Shown here piece after piece: positions 17,066 to 25,842 of a DNA stretch of 52,599 bases. Every line of letters starts with the position of its first letter. The first letter of the stretch is position 1. A program made the position numbers and the translations under genes. The notes under the pieces are model-generated. The model ran no database searches. It was given only the letters and a program-made list of their open reading frames with translations, and was not told the DNA's origin. This stretch comes from Deltaproteobacteria bacterium (GTDB taxonomy: Bacteria > Desulfobacterota > Desulfobulbia > Desulfobulbales > JAGXFP01): the NCBI GenBank assembly GCA_020056965.1, contig JAGVGT010000064.1, positions 1 through 52,599 on the forward strand. The letters are read 5' to 3'.

Positions 17066-19315
17066 ATGGAAGATATCAGAAAGAGACTACTGAAGGTTGA
17101 CGACCGGATCAGCTACATTTCCTGGCTTAAGGAAGGCGCTGATTGGGGCAACATCTCCGGCCTGCAGGAAAAGCTGGCCAAGATTCGGACCAACTTTTAC
17201 GACTTCGCCATCGAGGACCTGATCGCCGAGCTTCGCAAGATCGAGGATGCCGTGCAGTTCCTTGAGGAGCGCGCCGAGGAGACCCTTTCCTCCATGGAAC
17301 GGGTGCGGATCGTCCGCAGCCCGCTGCGCTTCACCCTCAAGGACGTCCTGGAGAACGTTTACGACGAGTTCACCGAACTGGGCGGCCAGGAGGAGATCAG
17401 CATCGATCCTTCCCTGGTCTGTGCCAAGGCCACCATCGTCCGGCAAGTCAAAAACAAGAGTTATACCCAGCAGGTCATGGTCATCGGCCACGAGAAGGGT
17501 CACGGCGAGGAGTACCGCAACGGCGGCTGCGCCCGGCCCTGGGGTAACGAAAAGGCCCTGCGCTACATGCAGGTCGCCCAGACCGAAGGCATCCCCATCC
17601 ATTTTTACATCTTCACCCCCGGCTCCTTTCCCATCGAGGACTATCCAGGGGCCGGCCAGCAGATCGCCAGGAACCTCTACTTCATGGCCAAGCTCCGGGT
17701 GCCGATGGTCTCGATCATCTCCGAGGGCGGCTCGGGCGGGGCCGAGGCGGTGGGCATGGCCGACTGCCGGTTGATGTTCTCGCACGGCTACTATTCGGTG
17801 ATTTCGCCCGAGGGTGCCGCTGCCATCGAGGGCAAGATTCGCGATGTCGAGAAGCTGCCCAAGGAACTGGTCGAGGCCTGTGCCGACCGGTTGAAGATCA
17901 CCGCCGCCGACAATCTCAAGGCGGCCACCATCGACCGGGTGGTTGACGAGCCCCTGCTGGGCGGCCGGCGGGATGATTTCGCCTTTTTCAAGAAGCTCAA
18001 GTTCGAGATGATCCGCGCCACCGACGAGGTGGTGCTGAAGACTAAGAGCCTTCGCTCCTTCCGGGCCTATGAGGTGATGGTCAAGAAGGCCGAGGAGGCC
18101 GACTCCGACGGCGAACTGCATGTCGATGTCTCCTGGGACCTGGACCAGGAGGAGATCAAGCGGCTATTGGCCCAGCGCTCCCGCAAATACCGGAACATGG
18201 CGGCCTGGGCCTACAGCGGCAAGCCGGCGCCCTCCACCGCTCTGGCTCGCAAAATCAAGGCCGGCGCGGCCGAGTTGTTCTACGGCTTTCGTTATGACAT
18301 CGTCCGGGCCCAGCAGAAGTTTGCCCAGCGGTTGCTGAAGGATGTCTCCGCTGAAAGTTCGGTGTTCATCAAGCGGATTACCGCCCCCTTCACCGCCGCC
18401 TACGACTTCATCGGCACCAAGCCGGAGTTTCGCAGCGCCCGGCCAGCCATCACCCGCGGTGATGCCGATGCCGACTTTGCCGATATCTACACCAGCCCCC
18501 TGGCCAACGAAGACCGGACCATCACCTGTCCCAACAGCTACCGGTACGGCTGCAAGGACCTTTGGGTGCCCGATCTTTATGGCGAATTCTGCGGGGTCTG
18601 CGAGGCGTGCGGCCACCATTTTCCCCTGGAATACGAGTGGTACCTGAAGAACCTCTTTGACCGTGATTCGATTCGCGAGTTCAACTCCGAGATCTGTTCG
18701 CTCAACCCCTTGAATTACGAGGGTCTCGATAAGAAACTCAAGAAGACGGTCGAGCAGACCGGGCGCAATTGCGCCAATATCACCTTCGACGCCAAGGTCA
18801 TGGGGCTCGATCTGGTGGTCTCCATGCTCTACAGCGATTTCCGCAACGGCACGGTCGGGGCCGCCGAGGGCGAGAAGTTCGTCCTGGCCTGCGAGATGGC
18901 CAAGCTGAAGCGGCGACCGCTGCTCTCTTACGTGCATACGACCGGCGGTATCCGCATCCAGGAGGGCACCCTGGGGGTAATCCAGATGCCCAAGTGCACC
19001 ATGGCGGTGCGGGAGTACATCGACGCTGGCGGGCTCTATATGGTGGTCTACGACAACAACTCCTACGCCGGCCCGGTGGCCAGCTTCCTGGGCTGTTCGC
19101 ACTACCAGTTCGCGATCCGCTCCACCCGGCTGGGCTTCGCCGGCCCCCGGGTCATCCGCGACACCACCGGTGAGGAGGTGCCGCCCGATTATCACAGCGC
19201 CAAGAACGCCCTGCGGCGCGGGCACATTCAGGGCATCTGGGACCGGCGCGAATTCCGCCGCAATCTCCATAAATGTCTGCTGACCATGGGCAGCAGCAAA
19301 CTCTATTACCGCTGA
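17066..19315 (+). CDS. accAD-like: Alpha-beta fused acetyl-CoA carboxylase carboxyltransferase
   Basis: This 749-residue protein joins both carboxyltransferase halves in one chain. Residues ~80-330 are AccA-like, with the oxyanion-hole segment GGSGGAEAVG (221-230) and SVISPEGAAAI. Residues ~485-749 are AccD-like, beginning with a zinc finger (Cys488, Cys496, Cys512, Cys515, then HHF) and carrying TTGGIRIQEG (625-634). The order alpha then beta is opposite to the usual beta-alpha AccDA fusion. The ~150-residue linker is not recognised. It transfers carboxyl from biotin to acetyl-CoA (or another acyl-CoA), giving malonyl-CoA. It begins 17 nt after the biotin carboxylase stop. The acyl-CoA specificity is inferred, not shown. 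Confidence 0.88.
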   Translation: MEDIRKRLLKVDDRISYISWLKEGADWGNISGLQEKLAKIRTNFYDFAIEDLIAELRKIEDAVQFLEERAEETLSSMERVRIVRSPLRFTLKDVLENVYDEFTELGGQEEISIDPSLVCAKATIVRQVKNKSYTQQVMVIGHEKGHGEEYRNGGCARPWGNEKALRYMQVAQTEGIPIHFYIFTPGSFPIEDYPGAGQQIARNLYFMAKLRVPMVSIISEGGSGGAEAVGMADCRLMFSHGYYSVISPEGAAAIEGKIRDVEKLPKELVEACADRLKITAADNLKAATIDRVVDEPLLGGRRDDFAFFKKLKFEMIRATDEVVLKTKSLRSFRAYEVMVKKAEEADSDGELHVDVSWDLDQEEIKRLLAQRSRKYRNMAAWAYSGKPAPSTALARKIKAGAAELFYGFRYDIVRAQQKFAQRLLKDVSAESSVFIKRITAPFTAAYDFIGTKPEFRSARPAITRGDADADFADIYTSPLANEDRTITCPNSYRYGCKDLWVPDLYGEFCGVCEACGHHFPLEYEWYLKNLFDRDSIREFNSEICSLNPLNYEGLDKKLKKTVEQTGRNCANITFDAKVMGLDLVVSMLYSDFRNGTVGAAEGEKFVLACEMAKLKRRPLLSYVHTTGGIRIQEGTLGVIQMPKCTMAVREYIDAGGLYMVVYDNNSYAGPVASFLGCSHYQFAIRSTRLGFAGPRVIRDTTGEEVPPDYHSAKNALRRGHIQGIWDRREFRRNLHKCLLTMGSSKLYYR

Positions 19316-19345
19316 TTCTCCGGCCCCGGGCTGGAAGGTAAACTC

Positions 19346-19993
19346 ATGCATGACGAGATAGATTTCGACGAGGTCTTAAGCAAGTACCGTTCCGATCCTT
19401 TCGAGTACGTCGATGTGCATACCCAGCACACCGGCCTCTTGAAGTTCAAGGTGGAGATCGGCAGCCCGGTGGAGGCGGTCAGCGGCGAGTGGCAGCACAT
19501 CCCCGGTTCCGTACTCTACGAGATCAACCGCGAGCGCAATCTGAAGCTGGTCCATTCGCCCACCAACGGCGAGGTTTCGGCGGTGCGCAGCGATCTGGAC
19601 GGGCAGTTTGTCGAGGCCGGCGAGAAGATCATCACCATCAAGCACCCCTTGAAGAAGAAAGAGATCATCGACAAGATCCTCATGCGGGTCCTCTTTTTGG
19701 TCAAGGCGCCGCAGCGGGCCAAGTACTTCTTCGCCATGGATATCCAGTCGCGGATCGAGAAGTACGGCCAGCGTCAGGTCCAGATCCAACCCGGCGACGA
19801 GTTGTTCACCATGTCGCTGATGAAGCGGGAATCGCCGGTCTTCTATGAGGGCGAAGCGGGGATCATCCACTCGGTCTACTTCACGGCCGGCGCCAGCTTC
19901 GAACAGGGCGAAACCCTGATCGGCGTCTGCCCCAAGGACACCTTGCCCCTGATCCAGAAGATCATCACCCGCGTCAAGGCGGAATGGGACTGA
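19346..19993 (+). CDS. Biotinyl carrier protein with two lipoyl-like domains
   Basis: The 215-residue protein occupies the AccB position in the operon. Its C-terminal ~75 residues read GDELFTMSLMKRESPVFYEG then GIIHSVYFTAGASFEQGETL, the biotinyl-domain pattern with Lys160 as the likely biotin site. The usual AMKM is replaced by LMKR. An earlier stretch (VHSPTNGEVSAV...GQFVEAGEKIITIKHP, residues 69-101) resembles a second lipoyl/biotinyl-type hammerhead without a Lys at the tip. GGAAGG precedes the ATG by 7 nt. Its end overlaps the biotin ligase start by 10 nt, so carrier and modifying enzyme are coupled. The carrier role is strongly suggested by context; actual biotinylation of Lys160 is inference. 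Confidence 0.78.
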   Translation: MHDEIDFDEVLSKYRSDPFEYVDVHTQHTGLLKFKVEIGSPVEAVSGEWQHIPGSVLYEINRERNLKLVHSPTNGEVSAVRSDLDGQFVEAGEKIITIKHPLKKKEIIDKILMRVLFLVKAPQRAKYFFAMDIQSRIEKYGQRQVQIQPGDELFTMSLMKRESPVFYEGEAGIIHSVYFTAGASFEQGETLIGVCPKDTLPLIQKIITRVKAEWD

Positions 19994-20943
19994 TCGCCGC
20001 TCTCACCCCGGACCTGGTGCAGCAGCTGATCCGGGCCGAGGAAATCCCCCTGCGCAGTACGTTGCGGCCGACACCTACCGTGTCGGCCGTTTTGCGTTTC
20101 GGCGCCTCGGTGGGTTCGGTCATTCAGCGCCACGCCCAGCTGGGGCGCGGCATGGACCATGCCCGCCGCCTGATTGCTGAGCACGAAGCCACCGGCCGTT
20201 CCTTCCCCTCCGGGCTGGTGATCGTCGCCGACCAGCTGAGCGGCGGCCGCGGCCGCTTCCAGCGCCCCTGGCATGCCCCGGAAGGCGGGTTGTGGATGAC
20301 CGTGGTCCTGGTCAACACCCTGCTGCCGGTCTCATCCTCCCTATACACCCTGGCCGCCGGCGCCGCCGCCGCCGAGGCCATCGCCACCGTCCACCCCGGA
20401 GCACGCCTCAAGTGGGTCAACGACGTCAATATCAACGGCCGCAAGGTCTGCGGCATCCTCTGCGAGTCAATGCGTGGTCCGGTGAGCGGCGAGGAGTACA
20501 TCCTCTTAGGGATCGGTATCAACGTCAACAACGAGGCCTTCCCGCCGGAACTGGCCGACCAGGCGGCCTCGCTCAAACAGCTGCTGGGTCGCGAGGTCGC
20601 GGTCGACCAACTGGCCGGGCGGGTCCTGGCCAAGCTGGTCTGGTCGATCGGCCTGCTGCACTACGAGGAACAGCAAATTCTGGCGATGAGCGACGCGGTC
20701 ACCCTCACCGATCCGGAACTCTTCGAGCAGTTCCTGGCCGGGCACCGCCATCCCCTGGTTGACAGTTGGCTGGCCCTCTCCGACACGGTGGGGCGAAGGG
20801 TGCGGTTCGGCTACGATGTCCAGCAGAAACCGCTCTTCGAAGGGGTGGTGGAGGGCATCGGCTGTTGCGGCAACCTCTTGCTGCGTCTGGAGGACGGCAG
20901 CCGGATCAGCCAGAACAGCGGCGAGATCGTCTATCTGGATTAA
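19984..20943 (+). CDS. birA: Biotin-[carboxylase carrier] ligase
   Basis: This 319-residue protein has the biotin protein ligase core: GRGRFQRPWHAPEGGLWMTV (biotin/ATP loop), KWVNDVNINGRKVCGILCE and LLGIGINVNNE, then a C-terminal SH3-like part (GVVEGIGCCGNLLLRLEDG). There is no N-terminal helix-turn-helix domain, so it should not repress biotin genes. Its ATG overlaps the carrier gene stop region by 10 nt, which implies a dedicated ligase for the unusual carrier next door. Confidence 0.93.
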   Translation: MGLIAALTPDLVQQLIRAEEIPLRSTLRPTPTVSAVLRFGASVGSVIQRHAQLGRGMDHARRLIAEHEATGRSFPSGLVIVADQLSGGRGRFQRPWHAPEGGLWMTVVLVNTLLPVSSSLYTLAAGAAAAEAIATVHPGARLKWVNDVNINGRKVCGILCESMRGPVSGEEYILLGIGINVNNEAFPPELADQAASLKQLLGREVAVDQLAGRVLAKLVWSIGLLHYEEQQILAMSDAVTLTDPELFEQFLAGHRHPLVDSWLALSDTVGRRVRFGYDVQQKPLFEGVVEGIGCCGNLLLRLEDGSRISQNSGEIVYLD

Positions 20944-20957
20944 ATCTTATCGATCAG

Positions 20958-20984
20958 CCCAGTCACTCCGGTGGGCAGACTGGG
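20958..20984 (+). terminator. Possible terminator hairpin after the biotin carboxylase operon
   Basis: CCCAGTC and GACTGGG form a 7-bp stem with a 13-nt loop 14 nt after the birA stop. No U-run follows, so termination is uncertain. Confidence 0.35.
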
Positions 20985-21018
20985 GGTCTAGTGTGCTGTT
21001 TGGTTAGTTGTTTCCATC

Positions 21019-21104
21019 GGGCCACCCTTCGACAGGCTCAGGATGATCGGAACAACGGTTTGAACGTAACCACCGTTCACCCTGAGCCTGTCGAAGGGTG
21101 GCCC
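21019..21104. repeat. 24-bp perfect inverted repeat element (CCCTTCGACAGGCTCAGG type)
   Basis: The arms at 21019-21042 and 21081-21104 (GGGCCACCCTTCGACAGGCT...) are exact reverse complements separated by 38 bp. From memory, this is a widespread dispersed palindrome in bacterial genomes. It probably forms a long hairpin and may act as a bidirectional transcription block between the biotin ligase gene and the autotransporter gene. Confidence 0.85.
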
Positions 21105-21610
21105 AACCTGTCAATATTAATTGAGGAAATTAAATAAACAGGACACCAGGTAGCGTAATAAATTTGTTAAGCGATCTGATTGTTGTGAAATCACTTGGTA
21201 ATAACTCCGTTATTCTCCTAGCTCTCCTTCCCCCCCCTGTAAATATCGTCAGTTCGGACGGCCAGCCAGCGCAGCCCAGAGTTCGCTGGGTTGCCGACTT
21301 GGCAACCTAACCTGCTATTTATCAATAAGTTGCCTTGGTCCGACTCCAATTGCTCCCGCTGGTGGCCTTTCCAGTCGCCCTGCCTGAGGCCAACGCTGAT
21401 CGGAATATTCCATCCTGCCGCCAGGAAATTTGTCGTTGATTATTGCAACTGGATTGAGTATTGCTCTTGGTCTTGCCTGTCATCTCGCCTGCTCCCTGGT
21501 AGCTTCGTGGTGCTTTTCAAATAGAGACTCGCAGGGGCTTTTAAGACCAAAAGAAATGATATAGGTATGGTGTGGTGTTTTTACGTTAAATTTTACTGGA
21601 GAAACTGGTT
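21105..21610. other. Intergenic region upstream of the autotransporter gene
   Basis: No supported gene was found in these 506 bases. One short open frame (21291-21524) has no recognisable protein character and no ribosome binding site. A small GTTGCC-gactt-GGCAAC dyad lies at about 21290-21306. The autotransporter ribosome binding site (GGAG) lies about 10 nt before its ATG. Confidence 0.5.
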
Positions 21611-24600
21611 ATGGCACCACGGAAAGGCAGGAAAAACAAGGCGGTTGTCAAAAAGGGCTGTTCGCGCGGCTGGAGAAGTGTCACGCTGGGCGGGGCTGCC
21701 TTGGCGATGGCCTTGGCCAATTCCGTTAATGTGCCGCCGGCTTATGCCCTTGGGCAGGGTACGTTATCCGGCACCACCGCTACCTCCGGCACCATTTGCG
21801 CCACAGCCTCCTGCTCGTTTAATACCCCCCCATGGACGACAACCTTTGACTATAGTATCGGCATTGGCGATCTGGTCGGCAACCTGGTTAATTCCGGCAC
21901 CATCGAGGCGGTCGACAATGGCTCCTGTCCTTCTCCTTCTGCGAGTTGCTCCTCGGTGTACGCATCCGCCTATGGGATATATGCTGCCGGAAACCTGGCC
22001 GGCAGTATCAGCAACAGCGGATCGATCAGTGCCAGCGCCACGGCTCTCAACGGCTCCGGAACGGCCTCGGCCGACGCTTACGGGATTAGTGTTGGTGGTA
22101 ATCTCTCCGGTACCCTCAATAACAGTGCCATGATCGAAGCGTTGGCGGAGGCCCAGGCGGACAGTTTCGCCAGTGCTTACGCATACGGAGTAACAGTGGA
22201 CGGAGAGTTGAGCGGTACCCTGAGCAATTCCGGCACCATCAGCGCCGAGGCCCGGGCCCACTCCACCAACTACTCCATAACCTTTGCCCGGGCCATTCAA
22301 CTCAATGATATTTCAGCCACCGGCGTCGTGAACAACGATGAAACCATCAAGGCCACTGCCTTGGCCTCCAACTCAAATGGCCTTGCCTTTGCCATTGCCA
22401 GCGGGATTGAGATCCATAACCTGGCCGGCATCCTGACCAACAGCGGTTCGATCAGCGCCACTGCCACGGCCCTCAATGACGCAGGACCGGCCATTGCCGC
22501 GGCTCACGGGATTATTGTGAATGGTGGTGTAGAACTGGACGGAGAGTTGAGCGGCACCCTGAGTAATTCCGGCACCATCAACGCCGAGGCCCGGGCCTAC
22601 GCCACCACCTCCTCGGCCTTTGCCTGGGCCATTGCCGACGGGATTGGGATCAATAGCCTGTCCGGCAGCCTGACCAACAGCGGTTCGATCAGTGCCACTG
22701 CCTCGGCCCTCAATGACGCAGGAACGGCCACTGCCGGAGCTTACGGGATTAGTCTGTTTGGCAATCACTCCGGTATCCTCACCAACAGCGGCGTGATCGA
22801 AGCGGTGGCTGAGGCCCAGGCGGTCAGATCCGCCAGTGCTTTCGCCTATGGGGTTATGGCGGCGTGGGTCGGAGAGCTGAGCGGCACGCTGAGCAATTCC
22901 GGTACCATCAGCGCCGAGGCCCGGGCCTACGCCACAACCTCCTCGGCCATTGCCGGGGCCGTTCAACTCAATGATATTTCAGCCACCGGCGTGGTGAACA
23001 ACAACCAGACCATCAAGGCCGCTGCCTTGGCCTCCAACTCAAATGGCCATGCCAGTGCCAGCGCCAGCGGAATTTGGATCAATAACCTGGCCGGCAGTCT
23101 GACCAACAGTGGTTCGATCAGCGCCACCGCAACGGCCATCAGCGGCGTGTGGCAGGATCCACTGCCGCTGTTGTTCAGCAGCGGTCCGATCAGCCCCACC
23201 GCCACGGCCATCAACAGCACCGGGACGGCCGAAGCCCACGGAATTAGAATTGCCGGCAATCTCTCCTGTTCCCTCATCAACAGCGGTGTTATTGGCGCTG
23301 GGGCTGAAGCCAAGGCGGCTGGTTCCGCTACGGCCAACGCCTATGGGATAAAGGTGGACGGAGAATTGAACGGCCAGCTCACCAACCGCGGCACCATCTA
23401 CGGGTTTGCCTTTGGCGACCACCCTGAGCATGGTTATTCCCTGTATGTCAACAGCGGCACCGGGACGATCAACAATGAGGCTGGCGGGGTGCTTTACGGT
23501 AATCTTAGTATTGGCGGCGCCGTTAAGGTTGATAACCAGGGCACCATCGACCTGCCAAGCCGGCCAATCGATTTATCGCCGGCCGTGATCCAGGGTGACT
23601 ATAACCAGGGAAGCACCGGCCGACTGATTATTGGCGTCGTCTCAACCACAAATTACGCCCAGTTGAAGGTCAATGGCAACGCCACCATGGCCCCTGGTAC
23701 CGGCCTGGTGGTTAACGTTGCCGACAGTAACACTCTGGCCAGTGGCGATACCTTGGCCGATGTCCTGGTTGCCGGCAGCCTGAGCGCCAGCAACCTGGTC
23801 GTTACCGAAACGTACGGGTTGCTGGATTTCACCGCAGTTATCGACGGCAACACCATCGACCTTGGGGTCAGCCGATACACAGTGGCCGGGAGTACCGACC
23901 TGTCCGGCAACTCCGGCGCTACCGGAGCCGCGACCCTGTTTGACCAGCTTTTTGCCAGCAATGGCGGCAGCGGCGGGATGAATGATGTCCTGTCGGTGAT
24001 CTGGAACGATCTTGGTTCAGCCCGGGAGGTCGCTGCCGCCATCGATTCGACCCTGCCGATCCTGAATGGCGATATGCCAAAGACCATCGCTGGGACCAAG
24101 CGCGGAGCCAACCGGATCATTCGAGCCCGCCAGGCCGGTCAAGGTATGAACTCCGGAGACGGGTTCTTTGCCGACCGTAATGTCTGGCTCAAGCCGTTTG
24201 GCTCCAGCGCCACCCAGGACGCCAGCAACGGCTCCGAGGGTTATGACGCCGACAGCTACGGCCTGATTATCGGCGCGGACGGCAAAGTCAGTGACGGTTT
24301 CCGGCTGGGTTTGGCATTTGCCTACAGCGATACCGATATCGATGCCGATGGTGGTGTCTCCCGTGAGGCCGAGGTGACCAGTTACCAGGGCATCGTTTAC
24401 GCCAGCCATGAGTTGAGTCGGGGAACTGAGTTCAACTGGCAGGTGGATTACGGCACGCACGCCAACGAAATAAGCAAATCCATGCCGCTGTTTGGCAGGG
24501 TTGCCAAAGCTGATTACGACAGCTGGAGCGCCCACGCCGGGGCCGAAATGGCGAAAGATTTCGCCGTGGGGGCAAGAACCAGCCTGACTCCCTCGGTGCG

Positions 24601-24997
24601 GGTCGATTACACCATGATCGAAGACGAAGGCTACACCGAAACCGGAGCCGGATCCCTTAACCTGAGCGTCGATAAAAACAAGACCGATGAACTGATCCTG
24701 GGGGGTGAGGGTAAACTTACCCATGACTTTGGCGGTAACTTCGCCATGACCGCAAATCTCGGGCTTGGTTATGACGTTTTGGCCGATGATGACAGCATCA
24801 CCGCTTCTTATGCCGGTGAGCCGAGCGCCACTTTCGTCACCACCGGAGTTGATCCCTCCCCCTGGATCTACTCTGGAGGGCTTGGTGTGAGCGCTGGCAG
24901 CAAGCAGATGATGGAGTTTACGGTCCGTTACGATATAGAAGGGCGGAAGGATTTCCTCGACCAGTCGGTTTCTCTTAAGCTCTTGAAATCATTTTAA
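21611..24997 (+). CDS. Type Va autotransporter with a repeat-built passenger
   Basis: This 1128-residue surface protein has a long basic signal peptide (residues 1-46, cleaved after PPAYA). The passenger, ~47-850, is rich in Ser, Thr, Ala, Gly and Asn. It is built of GxLSGTLSNSGTISAEA and LAGSLTNSGSISATA type units, which suggest a beta-helix. A C-terminal beta-barrel, ~870-1128, begins near NVWLKPFGSS and ends in the outer-membrane signature Phe (LLKSF). The passenger is probably exposed at the cell surface in adhesion or aggregation. Ala- and Ser-rich units with near-identical DNA point to recent internal duplication. It stands alone between intergenic regions on the plus strand. The autotransporter call is firm; the binding target is unknown. 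Confidence 0.9.
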   Translation: MAPRKGRKNKAVVKKGCSRGWRSVTLGGAALAMALANSVNVPPAYALGQGTLSGTTATSGTICATASCSFNTPPWTTTFDYSIGIGDLVGNLVNSGTIEAVDNGSCPSPSASCSSVYASAYGIYAAGNLAGSISNSGSISASATALNGSGTASADAYGISVGGNLSGTLNNSAMIEALAEAQADSFASAYAYGVTVDGELSGTLSNSGTISAEARAHSTNYSITFARAIQLNDISATGVVNNDETIKATALASNSNGLAFAIASGIEIHNLAGILTNSGSISATATALNDAGPAIAAAHGIIVNGGVELDGELSGTLSNSGTINAEARAYATTSSAFAWAIADGIGINSLSGSLTNSGSISATASALNDAGTATAGAYGISLFGNHSGILTNSGVIEAVAEAQAVRSASAFAYGVMAAWVGELSGTLSNSGTISAEARAYATTSSAIAGAVQLNDISATGVVNNNQTIKAAALASNSNGHASASASGIWINNLAGSLTNSGSISATATAISGVWQDPLPLLFSSGPISPTATAINSTGTAEAHGIRIAGNLSCSLINSGVIGAGAEAKAAGSATANAYGIKVDGELNGQLTNRGTIYGFAFGDHPEHGYSLYVNSGTGTINNEAGGVLYGNLSIGGAVKVDNQGTIDLPSRPIDLSPAVIQGDYNQGSTGRLIIGVVSTTNYAQLKVNGNATMAPGTGLVVNVADSNTLASGDTLADVLVAGSLSASNLVVTETYGLLDFTAVIDGNTIDLGVSRYTVAGSTDLSGNSGATGAATLFDQLFASNGGSGGMNDVLSVIWNDLGSAREVAAAIDSTLPILNGDMPKTIAGTKRGANRIIRARQAGQGMNSGDGFFADRNVWLKPFGSSATQDASNGSEGYDADSYGLIIGADGKVSDGFRLGLAFAYSDTDIDADGGVSREAEVTSYQGIVYASHELSRGTEFNWQVDYGTHANEISKSMPLFGRVAKADYDSWSAHAGAEMAKDFAVGARTSLTPSVRVDYTMIEDEGYTETGAGSLNLSVDKNKTDELILGGEGKLTHDFGGNFAMTANLGLGYDVLADDDSITASYAGEPSATFVTTGVDPSPWIYSGGLGVSAGSKQMMEFTVRYDIEGRKDFLDQSVSLKLLKSF
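22190..23060 (+). repeat. Internal DNA repeats of the autotransporter passenger, 666-bp period
   Basis: The stretch starting GGCCATTCAACTCAATGATA (22291) recurs almost identically starting at 22957, an in-frame offset of 666 nt. A second unit (GAGTTGAGCGGCACCCTGAG and following ~70 nt) occurs near 22205, 22543 and 22871. These are recombination-prone duplications within the coding sequence. Confidence 0.85.
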
Positions 24998-25251
24998 ATC
25001 ATCCCCAAATTCCTTTGCCATTACCAGGGTTTTCTAACCTGGACGGGCGCGGCAGATGAGGCTGTTTTGACGCTAGGGAAATTAGGGACACTTCCCCATT
25101 ATTTCTCGCCCGGCTCAATTCAACGGTGCACGTTGTAAAGGGTCAGGCTTCCAAGATTACAAGTTGCCTATGTACAAAAAATCGAGCTTGCTCGAAATGG
25201 TGCGAACGCTTACGATGATCTAAATTCAAGTCAACCTGAATAGAGGTCAAA
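24998..25251. other. Intergenic region with a palindrome before the toxin-antitoxin pair
   Basis: This gap carries a perfect 14-nt palindrome, TCGAGCTTGCTCGA-like (25182-25195), about 57 nt before the antitoxin ATG. It is a candidate autoregulatory operator. The text GAAATTAGGGACACTTCCCC near 25077 resembles sequence often seen beside REP-associated transposases, but no such gene is present here. Confidence 0.45.
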
Positions 25252-25512
25252 ATGAAGACGTTGTCCGTTTCGGAAGCAAAGATGAAGCTGAGTGCCTTGG
25301 TCGAGGGATTGCGGGTTACCGACGAGGAGGTGCTGATCACCAAGAACGGTGAGCCGGTGGCGGTCCTGGTCAGCCCGGAAGAGTTCGAGGGGTGGCGGGA
25401 AACGGGGGCGGTGCGCAATGACGCCGAACTGCTGGCCGAAATCAAGAAGGGGTTGGCGGCCTTCAAGAAAAAGAAGGTCTCCCTCTATACCCTTGACGAA
25501 CTGTTCAGCTGA
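25252..25512 (+). CDS. Phd/YefM-family antitoxin
   Basis: This 86-residue protein begins MKTLSVSEAKMKLSALVEGL and continues EEVLITKNGEPVAVLVSPEE, the DNA-binding N-terminal pattern of Phd/YefM antitoxins. Its C-terminal part would wrap and inhibit the partner toxin. It lies 8 nt before a RelE-type toxin gene, so the two form one operon. Antitoxins of this type repress their own promoter together with the toxin, and a palindrome upstream could be the operator. Confidence 0.9.
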   Translation: MKTLSVSEAKMKLSALVEGLRVTDEEVLITKNGEPVAVLVSPEEFEGWRETGAVRNDAELLAEIKKGLAAFKKKKVSLYTLDELFS

Positions 25513-25520
25513 ACCCGGGC

Positions 25521-25814
25521 ATGGTGGCAATTTACCAAATCCGCCTGCCGGACGAGCTGGCCGAACTGATTCGCGGCCTCCATCCGGAGCTGAAGGGACG
25601 CTTTAAATCCGCCCTGGCCATGTTCCTGGCCGATCCCCATTGCGGCAAGGTCCTGCGGGAAGAACTCAACGGGCTCCGCACCTTTCGGGTCAAACGGATG
25701 CGAATTGTCTACCGGATTGCCGACCCCCAAATTATCGAGGTGGTGGCCATCGGCCCCCGCCACAACATCTACGAAGAAACATTCCGGATCATCAGCCGCC
25801 GCGAGAAGAACTGA
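25521..25814 (+). CDS. RelE/ParE-family toxin
   Basis: This 97-residue protein has the RelE/StbE layout: MVAIYQIRLPDELAELIRGL at the start, a KGRFKSAL helix, then GLRTFRVKRMRIVYRIAD and VVAIGPRHNIYEE at the end. RelE proteins cleave mRNA in the ribosome and ParE proteins poison gyrase. The RVKRMRIVYRI pattern favours the RelE side. It sits directly after its antitoxin gene. Its stop lies 28 nt before a palindromic repeat element. Confidence 0.88.
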   Translation: MVAIYQIRLPDELAELIRGLHPELKGRFKSALAMFLADPHCGKVLREELNGLRTFRVKRMRIVYRIADPQIIEVVAIGPRHNIYEETFRIISRREKN

Positions 25815-25842
25815 TCTTCACTACCGTCCTGCGTTAAGCCTG

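Noticed and set aside
18164-19351. Long minus-strand reading frame across the carboxyltransferase gene
   Set aside because: Same compositional artefact; the plus strand has AccD motifs and fits an operon.
21019-21104. Possible CRISPR repeat or insertion-sequence end
   Set aside because: Only two inverted arms occur, with no regular direct repeats, spacers, cas genes or transposase.
21291-21524. Small open frame upstream of the autotransporter
   Set aside because: No ribosome binding site, odd composition (Trp, Ser and Pro clusters) and no recognisable fold.
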